The translations under genes and the position numbers were made by a program. From an uncultured Roseateles sp. (lineage in GTDB: Bacteria > Pseudomonadota > Gammaproteobacteria > Burkholderiales > Burkholderiaceae_C), in NCBI RefSeq assembly GCF_963422335.1, contig NZ_OY729424.1:2294001-2358000 (forward strand): DNA of 64,000 bases. The letters run 5' to 3'. The notes under the pieces were generated by a model that saw only the letters and a program-made list of their open reading frames with translations, did not search any database and was not told the DNA's origin. Of this stretch, positions 32,724 to 43,171 are shown one piece after another. Each line of letters starts with the position of its first letter. Position 1 is the first letter of the stretch.

Positions 32724-33689
32724 TCAAGGCTTGGCGATGATGCTTCTGAAAGCCAGCTCTGCAGGCTTTTTTATGTCCTTGCAGGCCACGCCGCCGGTCT
32801 CGATGCCGCCGTCGTCGCTGAGGATCTGCACCTGGCCGCCGCCGATGTCGAACAGGGCCTCGGGCCGCAGATCGGCGAAGTCCAGGCCCTGGGCCAGCTT
32901 GGGCGCATCACCGGCCTTGCCGCTCCAGTGGTACAGAGAGAACGTGCCCTTGTCGGCCGTCGGTCCGGCGACGATCAGGAACTCGTTGCCGACACGTTCG
33001 ATGCTGCGCACACCGCGGTTGCGCAGGGCCAGCAGCACAGGCTCGCCGAACCTGGCTGCCTTGCCCTCCAGCAATTCGGCCGGATTCTCCAGCGGCACCA
33101 GCAAGGCCTTGCCATTGGGTATCGGATTGCGGAAGCCGATCAGCAAGCGCCCGTCGGGCAGGGCGGCCAGGCCCTCGATGTTCAGGCCGCCGGGGGCCTC
33201 GGGGGCCAGCTTGGCGGCGGCAGCCAGCTTGAAGGCTTTCAGCGAGTCGGCCGCGATCAGATCGTCCAGCAGCTTCTTGTAGGGCTTGGCAACCGGCTTC
33301 AAGCCGGGCGGACGCTTGGCCGCATCGATGTCGGTGGCGAAGAAGCGATAGCGCTCGGGTCGCTCCTTGGCATTCTTGTTGCGGCCGTGCGAGCTGATCC
33401 AGTAGATGCGCGTGCCGACCATCGCCGCCCCCTCGATGTCGGACTCCTTGTCGCCGCTGTCCAGAAAGTCGGCCAGTGGCACGGTGGCCACCGCCTCGGG
33501 CCGGCCGCGCTGGTAGATGCTAAGCACATTGCTCTCATCGCTGGCGACGACGAAGTGCTGGGCGTCCAGCGCCTCGGCGGCGGAGGCGTCGCACAGGCCG
33601 CGGTAGACCTCGGTCGAGGCCTGAACCTGAACGGCGACGGTCAGAGCGAGCAGGCAGCAAAGCCGATTCACAAGGTGCAAGGCGCGCAT
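32724..33689 (-). CDS. DUF3616 domain protein, exported
   Basis: 321 aa with a signal peptide (basic start, hydrophobic core, cleavage near V-Q-A-S). The mature part resembles DUF3616 beta-propeller-like proteins: D-I-E-G-A-A, W-I-S-S-H-G-R-N-K-N, N-I-E-G-L-A and I-G-F-R-N-P are characteristic. Function is unknown. The ATG at 33689 is preferred over a frame extending to 33737 because the signal peptide starts there. It follows the FAH gene at 33748 on the same strand with a 58-base gap, but nothing links it to catabolism. Confidence 0.78.
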   Translation of the reverse strand: MRALHLVNRLCCLLALTVAVQVQASTEVYRGLCDASAAEALDAQHFVVASDESNVLSIYQRGRPEAVATVPLADFLDSGDKESDIEGAAMVGTRIYWISSHGRNKNAKERPERYRFFATDIDAAKRPPGLKPVAKPYKKLLDDLIAADSLKAFKLAAAAKLAPEAPGGLNIEGLAALPDGRLLIGFRNPIPNGKALLVPLENPAELLEGKAARFGEPVLLALRNRGVRSIERVGNEFLIVAGPTADKGTFSLYHWSGKAGDAPKLAQGLDFADLRPEALFDIGGGQVQILSDDGGIETGGVACKDIKKPAELAFRSIIAKP

Positions 33690-33747
33690 GGCGGTCTCCG
33701 GGGCTGAGCCTGCCAGTATGCCGATCGCGCGCGGCACCTGTCTCCTG

Positions 33748-34731
33748 TCAGCTGAGAACGCGCCGCAGCGTGTTGCTCAACCGGCCTATGCCTTGCACCT
33801 CCAGCGTGACCTCGTCGCCCTCGTTCAGGAAGCTCAGCGATTCGTAGCCGCAGCCGTTGCCCACCGTGCCCATGGCCAGTATCTCGCCCGGGTACAGGGT
33901 CTCCGACTGCGACAGAAAGCTGATGCAACGGGCAATGCTGTGCTGCATACCGGCGGCCGTGGTGCGCGTCTTGACCTCGCCGTTGACGGCCACGCTCATC
34001 TGCAGCGCATAGGGGTCGGCAATCGCGTCGCGGGTGGTGATGCAGGGGCCGAAGACATTGCCGGTGTCGAAGTCCTTGCCCTTGGCAGGGCCCATGCGGA
34101 ACTGCGACTCGTGGGCCTGCACATCGCGGGCGCTGAAGTCGTTGTAGATGGTGTAGCCGAACACGGCATCCATCGCCTCGGCCTCGGGCACATCGCGCAC
34201 CTTCTTGCCTATCACCACGGCTAGCTCCAGCTCGTAGTCCATCTTCTGCGCGAACGGTGGCCATTCCACGACCGCGTCGGGCCCGACCACGCTGAAGCGG
34301 TTGCACTTGAAGTACAGCGGCCGCTCGTACCAGACCGGCGGAATGGCGAACATGCCACTGGCCTGCAGCTGCTGCAGCGCCGCCTCGGGATCGGGCGCCG
34401 CGTTGGCGCGCAGCCGCATGCTGGAGGCCAGGGCCTGGCGCACATGCAGCTCGTAGTTGGCGAAGTCGCGAATCTGCTCGGGCACTGGCAGCGGCGCCAG
34501 CAGGCGCAGGCTGGCCAGCTGAAGGCATTGCGCCGGCTCAGCAACGTGCAACAGGCGGCGCACCAGGGCCAGGCCCGGTTCGCCGGCCTGTATCAGGGCC
34601 AGCATCGAACGCACCGGGCCGGCATCATCGCCTTGCCGTTCTGCGGCCTGGGCCAGGTCCAGCACCAGTTCGGCGTTCAGCAGGGCGCCCAGCCGCGGAC
34701 CGCGGGCGGTTTCAAAGGTGATCAGTTGCAT
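33748..34731 (-). CDS. Fumarylacetoacetate hydrolase family protein
   Basis: 327 aa with a well-kept FAH core: the metal ligands lie in M-D-Y-E-L-E-L-A-V-V-I-G-K and Y-N-D-F-S-A-R-D, and the M-G-T-V-G-N-G-C-G and L-N-E-G-D-E-V segments match fumarylacetoacetase-type C-C hydrolases. Substrate is a 2,4-diketo or meta-cleavage acid of unknown identity. Its start faces the LigB-type dioxygenase gene across 138 bases with a perfect inverted repeat, so ring cleavage and hydrolysis are probably co-regulated. Confidence 0.9.
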   Translation of the reverse strand: MQLITFETARGPRLGALLNAELVLDLAQAAERQGDDAGPVRSMLALIQAGEPGLALVRRLLHVAEPAQCLQLASLRLLAPLPVPEQIRDFANYELHVRQALASSMRLRANAAPDPEAALQQLQASGMFAIPPVWYERPLYFKCNRFSVVGPDAVVEWPPFAQKMDYELELAVVIGKKVRDVPEAEAMDAVFGYTIYNDFSARDVQAHESQFRMGPAKGKDFDTGNVFGPCITTRDAIADPYALQMSVAVNGEVKTRTTAAGMQHSIARCISFLSQSETLYPGEILAMGTVGNGCGYESLSFLNEGDEVTLEVQGIGRLSNTLRRVLS

Positions 34732-34778
34732 GGTGTCTCATTCCAAATGGTATCGCTAATCAATACATTTGACTCGCA

Positions 34779-34799
34779 TATCGTAACAAATATACGATA
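34779..34799. promoter_or_regulatory. Inverted-repeat operator between FAH hydrolase and LigB-type dioxygenase
   Basis: TATCGTA-ACAAATA-TACGATA: perfect 7-base arms with a 7-base spacer in an AT-rich divergent promoter region. Regulator unknown; no regulator gene adjoins it, and the nearest candidates are IclR (26790) and LysR (38846). Confidence 0.65.
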
Positions 34800-34869
34800 G
34801 ACCCATCGCGCTGACCAGCCCCGGCTGGCGTATTGCGCACGCATCAATCGGAAGCAATCGGAGATATGC

Positions 34870-35889
34870 ATGGCTGAAATCGTTCTGGGCATGGCCCTGT
34901 CCCACACCCCCCAGCTGCATACGCCCGCCGAGCAGTGGGCGATACGCCTGGAGGCGGACATGCGCAACAAGGCCCATCACTTTCGCGGTCAGACCATGGA
35001 CTGGGAGCAGTTGCTGGCTCTGCGCGCGCCCGAGCAACTGGGCCGCTTTCTGAACGTGGAGGAGAAGCAGCGCCGGCTGCGCCAGGGCAATGCCGCGGTC
35101 GAGCGGTTGGCGCAGATCTACCGCGAGGTAAAACCCGATGTGGCGGTGATCGTCGGCAATGACCAGCACGAGCTCTTCGTCGAAGACGTGATGCCGGCGA
35201 TGACCATTTACTGGGGCGACAGCATCGTCAACCCGCCGGCCCGCGCCGACCAGGCCGCGCGCATGCCTGCGGGCATCCATCTGGCCGAGCGCGGCCATGC
35301 GCCGCCCGAGGCGCTGACCCACCCCTGCCACCCCGAGCTGGGCCTGCACCTGATACAGCACAGCATCCGTGATGGCTTCGATGTGGCGGCCTCGAAGTGG
35401 CTGCGCGAGGCCGACCAGAAGATCAGCTTCTCGACCGGTGCGCCCCATGCCTATGGCTTCGTCTATCGCAACATCATGGGCGACGCGGTGATCCCGCACG
35501 TGCCAGTGATCTTGAACACCTTCTACCCGCCGAATCAGCCGACCGCTCGTCGCTGCTTCGAGTTCGGCCGCAGCCTGGGCCGAGCCTTGCGCGACTGGAA
35601 GTCGGATGCGCGCGTGGCCGTGTTCGGCTCCGGCGGTCTGAGTCATTTCGTCATCGACGAGGACTTCGACAAGCGCTTTCTGGACGCCATCGTCCGCGAT
35701 GACTTCGAGACGCTGTGCAGCATCCCCGAGGCGCTGTTCCAGGCCGGCACCTCGGAGTGCAAGAACTGGATCACCACCGCCGGCATCCTGGCCGGCGGCG
35801 GCTTGAAGGCCCAGCTGATCGATCAGGTGGCCTGCTACCGCTCGGAGGGCGGCACCGGCACTGGCACCGGCTTCGTTGCCTGGCGTTGA
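34870..35889 (+). CDS. LigB-type (class III) extradiol ring-cleavage dioxygenase
   Basis: 339 aa non-haem Fe(II) dioxygenase of the protocatechuate 4,5-/gallate/homoprotocatechuate family. Conserved elements are S-H12-T-P near the N-terminus, V-I-V-G-N-D-Q-H100-E-L, H151-P-C-H-P-E and the late G-S-G-G-L-S-H strand with catalytic His. It opens an o-diphenol ring beside the hydroxyls. No separate alpha (LigA) subunit is seen, as in fused or single-subunit members. It is divergent from the FAH hydrolase that could process its product. Possible substrates include catechols made by the HpaB or FAD monooxygenases in this region. Confidence 0.88.
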   Translation: MAEIVLGMALSHTPQLHTPAEQWAIRLEADMRNKAHHFRGQTMDWEQLLALRAPEQLGRFLNVEEKQRRLRQGNAAVERLAQIYREVKPDVAVIVGNDQHELFVEDVMPAMTIYWGDSIVNPPARADQAARMPAGIHLAERGHAPPEALTHPCHPELGLHLIQHSIRDGFDVAASKWLREADQKISFSTGAPHAYGFVYRNIMGDAVIPHVPVILNTFYPPNQPTARRCFEFGRSLGRALRDWKSDARVAVFGSGGLSHFVIDEDFDKRFLDAIVRDDFETLCSIPEALFQAGTSECKNWITTAGILAGGGLKAQLIDQVACYRSEGGTGTGTGFVAWR

Positions 35890-35893
35890 GTCT

Positions 35894-37795
35894 TCAGTGA
35901 GTGTGCGCTGCCCGGCGTGTTGCCTGGGCCGAGCGCGGAGCCTTCAGCGCCGCGGCGGCGGGTGCCAGGGCACTGAACGGCCCGTCGGCCCAGACGATGC
36001 GTCCGCCGACCATGGTCAGGTTCACGGCCGTGAAGGCCAGCTGGTCATCGGGCACGGTCATGAAGTTGCGGTCCAGTACGACCAGATCGGCCAGCTTGCC
36101 GCCCTCGATCGAACCCAGCTCGGTGTCCAGCCGCAGCTGGTAGGCCGCGTTCATCGTGATAGCCCGCACCGCCGCGGCACGTGACAGCAGCGCATCGTCG
36201 TTGAGCCGCCCGGCATAGGCGGGGCCGAAGCTGGCCCAGTGGGTCGGCTGGCCACGGCGCAGGACGCCCACGCTGAGGTTGTAGAAATAGGCCATCGGGT
36301 CAACCGGCCAGTCGCTGCCGTAGGCAATCGTTGCGCCGGCCTGGAACAGGCTGCCCTCGGGCTCCATGCGGGCATAGCGTTCGGGGCCGAGCTGGTCCTT
36401 CACCGCTTCGACGGAGTAGGGCGCCTGCTGCGCCCATTGGAAGGACATCACCGGCACGGTGTCGAGCTGCTTGAAGCGCGGATAGTCGGCCGGATCGACC
36501 AGCTCGGCATGGGCAATGGCCGGGCGGAACTTGTTGCCTGGCAACTGCTGGCGGGCGAAGGCGAAGGCGTCCAGCGTGCGGCGCACGGCGGCATCGCCGA
36601 TCGCATGCACGTGGGGGTCGAAGCCGGCCTTGACCGCCTCGACGACGACATTGTTGAGAACGTCCTGACCAACGTACAACGGGCCTTTGCTGGGGCCCTC
36701 CACCCACTGCGGATGGGCATCGTCGCCGGAATTCACGCGATAGGGCGCCAGCAGGCCTGCGGTCTGGGCCGGTGCCTGCAGCACGCCATCCATGAAGAGC
36801 TTGACATGGCGCACCGAGACCACCGGCGCGGCGCCGGCAGCCGGCTGCGTGTAGCGGTCGGCGACGGCCTTGATGGCCGCCACGGTCTGCGCCGACTGCA
36901 CGGCGGCGTCCGCGCGGATCGCCATGGCGAACTGCGGCCGTGCGCTCAACTCGCCGCTGCGTGCCAGCGTGGCAAAGGCCTTGACCTCGTCCTCGTCGCT
37001 GAGTGCGTCCATGAAGCTGGTCACGCCCTGGCGCCGCAGCAGGTCCAGCGCGATGCGCGCGTGCTGGGCGCGGTCGGCATCGCTGGGTTGCGGCAGGGCG
37101 GCATCGGCCATGGCGCCGGCCCCGTCCTCGAGGATGCCGGTAGGCTGGCCTGACGCGTCCTTGATGATGGCGCCGCCAGACGGGCTGGGCGTGGCCGCCG
37201 TGATGCTTGCCGCCGCCAGGCCGGCCGAATTGAGCAGCCGCGTGTGGTGGTCGATCGAAGTGATGATGATGGGGCGCTTGGTGACCAGGCTGTCGAGGTC
37301 GGCACGCACCGGATCGCGATCGCCCGTGCTCATGGCCTGGCGGTCCCAACTGACCACCTCGAGCCAGCCGCCGGGCTCCTTGTCCTTGCTGGCGTCGAGG
37401 CAGGCCTGCAGCCTGCTGCGCAACTGCGCCACTGTCAGCGGCAGGTACTCGAGGCTGCACTTGAGCGTCTCGGCCCCGCCTTGTAGCGGATGGATATGGC
37501 CATCGACCAGGCCCGGCATCAGCATGCGGCCGCCCAGGTCGATGACGCGGGTCTGGCTGCCGACATAGGCTTGCACGCCAGTGTCCTGGCCGACATAGAC
37601 GATGCGCCCCTCGCGTACCGCCACCGCCTGCGCCACGCTTTGCGTGGCATCCACCGTGTAGACGTAGCCGTTCTTCAGCACCACATCGGCCGGTGGAGGC
37701 GGCGGGGCCGGGTCTTGCCCGCCGCAGGAAACCAGCAGGGTCAGCGCGGATACGCTGACGAGGGAGAGGAAACACTGCTTCGGCGCGACAGGCAT
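35894..37795 (-). CDS. Amidohydrolase-3 family lipoprotein (YtcJ-like)
   Basis: 633 aa metal-dependent hydrolase. A lipobox L-L-V-S-C lies about residue 24, followed by a Pro-rich linker; the amidohydrolase core has D-G-H-I-H-P, H-V-H-A-I-G-D, A-H-A-E-L and G-S-D-W-P-V-D-P. Related proteins act on N-acyl or hydantoin-like compounds, but the substrate is unknown. The ATG at 37795 follows AAGGAG. It converges on the dioxygenase gene with a 4-base gap. Being an exported lipoprotein, it would act outside the inner membrane, unlike most amidohydrolases. It lies 31 bases below the ureohydrolase stop and may be co-transcribed with it. Confidence 0.87.
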   Translation of the reverse strand: MPVAPKQCFLSLVSVSALTLLVSCGGQDPAPPPPPADVVLKNGYVYTVDATQSVAQAVAVREGRIVYVGQDTGVQAYVGSQTRVIDLGGRMLMPGLVDGHIHPLQGGAETLKCSLEYLPLTVAQLRSRLQACLDASKDKEPGGWLEVVSWDRQAMSTGDRDPVRADLDSLVTKRPIIITSIDHHTRLLNSAGLAAASITAATPSPSGGAIIKDASGQPTGILEDGAGAMADAALPQPSDADRAQHARIALDLLRRQGVTSFMDALSDEDEVKAFATLARSGELSARPQFAMAIRADAAVQSAQTVAAIKAVADRYTQPAAGAAPVVSVRHVKLFMDGVLQAPAQTAGLLAPYRVNSGDDAHPQWVEGPSKGPLYVGQDVLNNVVVEAVKAGFDPHVHAIGDAAVRRTLDAFAFARQQLPGNKFRPAIAHAELVDPADYPRFKQLDTVPVMSFQWAQQAPYSVEAVKDQLGPERYARMEPEGSLFQAGATIAYGSDWPVDPMAYFYNLSVGVLRRGQPTHWASFGPAYAGRLNDDALLSRAAAVRAITMNAAYQLRLDTELGSIEGGKLADLVVLDRNFMTVPDDQLAFTAVNLTMVGGRIVWADGPFSALAPAAAALKAPRSAQATRRAAHTH

Positions 37796-37826
37796 AAAAG
37801 GGCTCCTTGTTGACGAATGGTTCGAT

Positions 37827-38792
37827 TCAGCGGCCGGCCGTCCTGCCATGGGCAAGGCGGCCGGCGAGATAGGTCCAGACGAAGTGCGCCGCGGCGTTGG
37901 AGGTCAGCTCGGCATGGTCGTAGGCGGGGGCGACCTCGACGCAGTCCATGCCGACGAAGTCGAGATCGGCCAGGTCTTCGATCAGGGTCAGCACCTGGGC
38001 CGTGCTCAGGCCGCCGGGCTCGGGCGTGCCGGTGCCGGGGGCAAAGGCAGGGTCGAGGCAGTCGATGTCCAGGCTCAGATAGACGGGCGGATTGCCGTGG
38101 CGGGTCAGCCGCTCGCGTATGCCCTGGGTGATACCGGCCAGCTGGGCGCTGCTTTCCAGGCCACGCAGATCGCGGGCCGTGTGTATCACGCCGCCGCGCT
38201 CGCGCACATAGTCGCGTGCCGCGCGTTCGCCGGCCGAGCGTATGCCGATCTGCGTGAAGCAGGCGTCGACCACCAGGCCTTCCTGCATTGCCTCGGAGAC
38301 CCAGGTGCCATGGCCGCTGGGCTCGCCGAAGTGGTCGCTCCAGGTGTCGCAGTGGGCGTCGAAGTGGATCACCGCCAACGACTGCCCCAAGCGCTCGCGC
38401 TGGGCCCGCAGAATCGGCAGGGTGATCGAATGGTCGCCGCCCAGCCAGACCATGTGGCGGGCCGCCAGCAGGGCGCTCAGCTGGCGCGCCAGGGCGGCCC
38501 GCATCTTGGTCAGGCCGGTGTTGGGCAGGGCCAGGTCGCCGAGGTCGTCGAGCTGGCCCACCGGGCTGCAATCGAACAGCGGGTGGATGCCGTCGCACAG
38601 CATATGGCTGGCCGTGCGTATGGCCGCGGGGCCGAAGCGGGCCCCTGGGCGGTTGGTGGTGGCGCCATCCCAGGCCACGCCGGCCAGGCCGAAGGGGCGG
38701 GGAGTCGTGGCCGGCGTGCCGACCTTCAAAAAGGTGCTGCCGCTGAGGAAGGCGAAGTCTGTCATGTGCGAAGTGGCTGGGGGCGGACCCAT
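37827..38792 (-). CDS. Ureohydrolase (agmatinase / guanidinobutyrase / formimidoylglutamase-like)
   Basis: 321 aa arginase-superfamily enzyme with the Mn ligands in W-L-G-G-D-H-S, H-F-D-A-H-C-D and S-L-D-I-D-C-L-D-P, followed by P-G-T-G-T-P-E-P-G-G, which is typical of agmatinase and guanidino-acid hydrolases rather than arginase. It releases urea from a guanidino compound. Starts at 38792 or 38765 are possible; neither has a strong ribosome site. It is divergent from a LysR gene (53-base gap), the usual arrangement for guanidino-acid catabolic genes, and may share a transcript with the exported amidohydrolase. Confidence 0.88.
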   Translation of the reverse strand: MGPPPATSHMTDFAFLSGSTFLKVGTPATTPRPFGLAGVAWDGATTNRPGARFGPAAIRTASHMLCDGIHPLFDCSPVGQLDDLGDLALPNTGLTKMRAALARQLSALLAARHMVWLGGDHSITLPILRAQRERLGQSLAVIHFDAHCDTWSDHFGEPSGHGTWVSEAMQEGLVVDACFTQIGIRSAGERAARDYVRERGGVIHTARDLRGLESSAQLAGITQGIRERLTRHGNPPVYLSLDIDCLDPAFAPGTGTPEPGGLSTAQVLTLIEDLADLDFVGMDCVEVAPAYDHAELTSNAAAHFVWTYLAGRLAHGRTAGR

Positions 38793-38845
38793 AATCGGAA
38801 TTCAATGAACAGACGCGAGCCTAGGTTCGACCGGGGCGACTTGGA

Positions 38846-39838
38846 ATGACCAGAAAAGCAAGTTCACTTGAGCCTCATGCGCTGTTTGCCGGCGATGCTG
38901 CCCGCGACATCGCCCTGGTCAGCGACACCGAGCTGCGCCAGCTGCGCGTGTTCTGCGTGGTCGTTGCCGCCGGCGGCTTTTCGGCTGCCACGGCTGAGCT
39001 GCAGGTGGACCTGTCGGCGGTGAGCCGGCAGTTCAAGGAGCTGGAGCTGCGCGTCGGCGCGCGTCTGGCGCAACGCGGGCGTGGCGGCTTTGCGCTGACG
39101 CCGCAAGGCGAGCAGCTGCACCGCAGCGTGCGCCACCTGTTCGGTGCGCTGCAGACCTTTCGCGGCGAGGTGGCGGGGCTGTCGCGCCAGGCCGGTCCGC
39201 TGCTGCGCCTGGGCCTTGTTGACGCGCTGCTGACCGCCCCTCACACCGCCGGGCCGCTGGGCCTGCCGGCCGCGCTGGCCGCCTGCGCCGATGCGCTGCC
39301 GGGCCTGCAGGTCCAGGTCTTGACTCTGCGCCCGATCGAGATCGAGCGGCGGCTGCTGACCCAGGAGCTGGACGCCGGCATCCTGGCCGCGCACGCCCCG
39401 GCCGCCGGGCTGGAGCAGCACCGGCTCTACGCCGAGCCCAACAGCCTGTTCGTGGCGCCCGGCCATCCCTGGCACGGCTTGGGCGACAGGCCGTTGGAGG
39501 CCGCCGAGCTGGAGCAGGCGGCCTTCGTGATGGACCCGTACTCGGTCGATCTGCCCCACCCCGAACTGGCCGGCATGCGCCACAGCCGCACCCATGCGGA
39601 CAGCATCGAGGGTGTGGCCCTGCTGATCGCCAGCGGCCGCTATGCCGGCTTTCTGCCCGACCACCTGGTGCAGGCCGTGGCGCCGCTGGCGGGCCTGCGC
39701 CCCGTGCAGCCCGAACGCTTCAGCTACGCGCAGGACATCGTGCTGACCTGCCGCCAGGGCAATGGCAGCGTGGCGGTGCGCCAACTGGTGCAGCTGCTGC
39801 TGCGCGCGCAGCCTGCGTCAAGCGCGATGCAGCGCTAG
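38846..39838 (+). CDS. LysR-family transcriptional regulator
   Basis: 330 aa, longer than average owing to a ~30 residue N-terminal extension before the helix-turn-helix (L-R-Q-L-R-V-F-C-V-V ... V-D-L-S-A-V-S-R-Q-F-K-E-L-E). The substrate-binding domain starts near L-R-L-G-L-V-D-A. It is divergent from the ureohydrolase, whose expression it probably activates in response to a guanidino compound. It is followed by the TPP riboswitch of the thi operon. Confidence 0.9.
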   Translation: MTRKASSLEPHALFAGDAARDIALVSDTELRQLRVFCVVVAAGGFSAATAELQVDLSAVSRQFKELELRVGARLAQRGRGGFALTPQGEQLHRSVRHLFGALQTFRGEVAGLSRQAGPLLRLGLVDALLTAPHTAGPLGLPAALAACADALPGLQVQVLTLRPIEIERRLLTQELDAGILAAHAPAAGLEQHRLYAEPNSLFVAPGHPWHGLGDRPLEAAELEQAAFVMDPYSVDLPHPELAGMRHSRTHADSIEGVALLIASGRYAGFLPDHLVQAVAPLAGLRPVQPERFSYAQDIVLTCRQGNGSVAVRQLVQLLLRAQPASSAMQR

Positions 39839-39879
39839 CGCTGCACTTGCGTTCGCGACAAGCTGCGCTACACTGCGCA

Positions 39880-39965
39880 TCGCTCCGGGGTGTCCTTGAA
39901 GGACTGAGATGGAAGACCAAACCCGCGAACTTGATCCGGTTCATACCGGCGTAAGAAGAGCCAGC
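39880..39965 (+). ncRNA. TPP riboswitch (THI element)
   Basis: Between the LysR gene and thiC the conserved thi-box sequence is present: GGGGTGTCC, then GGACTGAGA with the pyrimidine-sensing CTGAGA core (39904-39909), ACCC, and the pyrophosphate-helix segment GAACTTGATCCGGTTCATACCGGCG. It should turn the operon off when thiamine pyrophosphate is plentiful. Downstream a short GGGCC/GGCCC hairpin (40005-40021) lies before the AAGGAG ribosome site, which fits control of translation; no T-rich terminator is visible. Confidence 0.95.
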
Positions 39966-40060
39966 AGCACCAGTACCTCGAACACCCGCGCGGACAATCG
40001 CAAAGGGCCGTGAGAGGGCCCGGGTCTCGCCTTCGGAGCACCAACGCCCAAGGAGATCCG

Positions 40061-41911
<1,851 letters not shown>

Positions 41912-41915
41912 AGTC

Positions 41916-42965
41916 ATGCCTTCGCTGCGGATAGGCCTGGCCGGCGCCGGGCTGATGGGGCGTCTGCTGGCCTGGCGGCTGACCCTGGCCGGCCATCGTG
42001 TCACGGTGTTCGATCCAGCCACCGGCCCCGAGCCTGCTGCCGGAGAGACCCGCGCCGCCGGCTGGACGGCCGCCGGCATGCTGAGCCCGGTGGCCGAGCT
42101 GGAGTGCGCCAATGCCGCGGTGGCGGCGTTGGGCCAGCGCTCTCTGACGCTGTGGCCGCAGTGGCTGGCGCAGTGCCGGCAGCCGGTGTTCTTTGCCCAA
42201 CGCGGCAGCCTGCTGCTGGCCCATCCCAGCGATCGCGGCGTCGCCCAGCGCCTGCTGGGCCTGCTGCAGTCCCGCTCGCCCGGTGTGACCATCGAGGCGC
42301 TGGATTCTGCTCAGCGCCAGGCATTGGAGCCTGGGCTGCAGCGCCAGCTGCTGGCCTGGCTGCTGCCCGGCGAGGGCCAGATCCACAGTGTGCAGGCGAT
42401 GCAGGCCTTGTTCTCTGCAGCAATCGAGGCGGGTGTGCAGTGGCAGTGGGGGCAGACGGTTGATGCGCTCGAGCCCGGGCGCTTGCGCACCGAAGGCGAA
42501 TGGCAAGGTTTCGACTGCGTGATCGATGCACGCGGCCTCGGCGCCCGGCCTGAACTGCCGGTGCGCGGCGTGCGCGGCGAGCTGCTGTGGCTGCATGCGC
42601 CCGGCGTGCCGCTGCACCGGCCGCTGCGCCTGCTGCATGCGCGGCACCGCGTCTATCTGGTGCCGCGGCCCGGCGATCTGATCGTCGTCGGTGCCAGCGA
42701 GATCGAGAGCGAAGACCGTTCGGCCATCAGCCTGCGCAGCACCGTCGAACTGCTGGCCGCCGCGCACAGCGTGATCCCCGAGCTGGCCGAGGCGCGGGTG
42801 GTGCACAGCGACACCAATCTCCGCCCGGCCCTGCCCGACAACCTGCCGCTGCTGCATACCGAGCGGGGCCTCGTTCGCATCAACGGCCTGTTCCGCCACG
42901 GCTGGCTGATCGCACCGGCGCTGGCCGAGCAGGCGCGGGCCCAACTGGAGCTTCTATCCGAATGA
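41916..42965 (+). CDS. thiO: Glycine oxidase ThiO (FAD-dependent)
   Basis: 349 aa D-amino-acid-oxidase-family protein with the FAD motif G-A-G-L-M-G near the N-terminus and the G-W-T-A-A-G-M-L-S-P substrate-loop sequence. It oxidises glycine to dehydroglycine for the thiazole ring. It starts 4 bases after the thiC stop and overlaps thiS by 4 bases. Its use instead of ThiH marks the aerobic thiazole route. Confidence 0.93.
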   Translation: MPSLRIGLAGAGLMGRLLAWRLTLAGHRVTVFDPATGPEPAAGETRAAGWTAAGMLSPVAELECANAAVAALGQRSLTLWPQWLAQCRQPVFFAQRGSLLLAHPSDRGVAQRLLGLLQSRSPGVTIEALDSAQRQALEPGLQRQLLAWLLPGEGQIHSVQAMQALFSAAIEAGVQWQWGQTVDALEPGRLRTEGEWQGFDCVIDARGLGARPELPVRGVRGELLWLHAPGVPLHRPLRLLHARHRVYLVPRPGDLIVVGASEIESEDRSAISLRSTVELLAAAHSVIPELAEARVVHSDTNLRPALPDNLPLLHTERGLVRINGLFRHGWLIAPALAEQARAQLELLSE

Positions 42966-43171
42966 ACGAGATCACTGTCACCTTGAACGGCCAGACGCAT
43001 CAGCTGCCGGCCGAGAGCTGCCTGGCCGAGTTGCTGCAAAAGGCCGGCGTCGATGCACAGGCCCTGGCCACCGCCGTCAATGGCGAATTCGTGCCGCGTG
43101 CCCAGCGCACCGAGCGGCGCTTGCAGGCCGGCGACACCGTGCTGGGTTTTCAAGCGATTGTGGGAGGTTGA
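42962..43171 (+). CDS. thiS: Sulfur carrier protein ThiS
   Basis: 69 aa ubiquitin-like protein ending in G-G, the C-terminus that is adenylated and turned into a thiocarboxylate to donate sulfur to the thiazole. The ATG overlaps the thiO stop (ATGA), and the stop abuts the thiG ATG with no gap. No thiF adenylyltransferase gene is in this operon. Confidence 0.95.
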   Translation: MNEITVTLNGQTHQLPAESCLAELLQKAGVDAQALATAVNGEFVPRAQRTERRLQAGDTVLGFQAIVGG

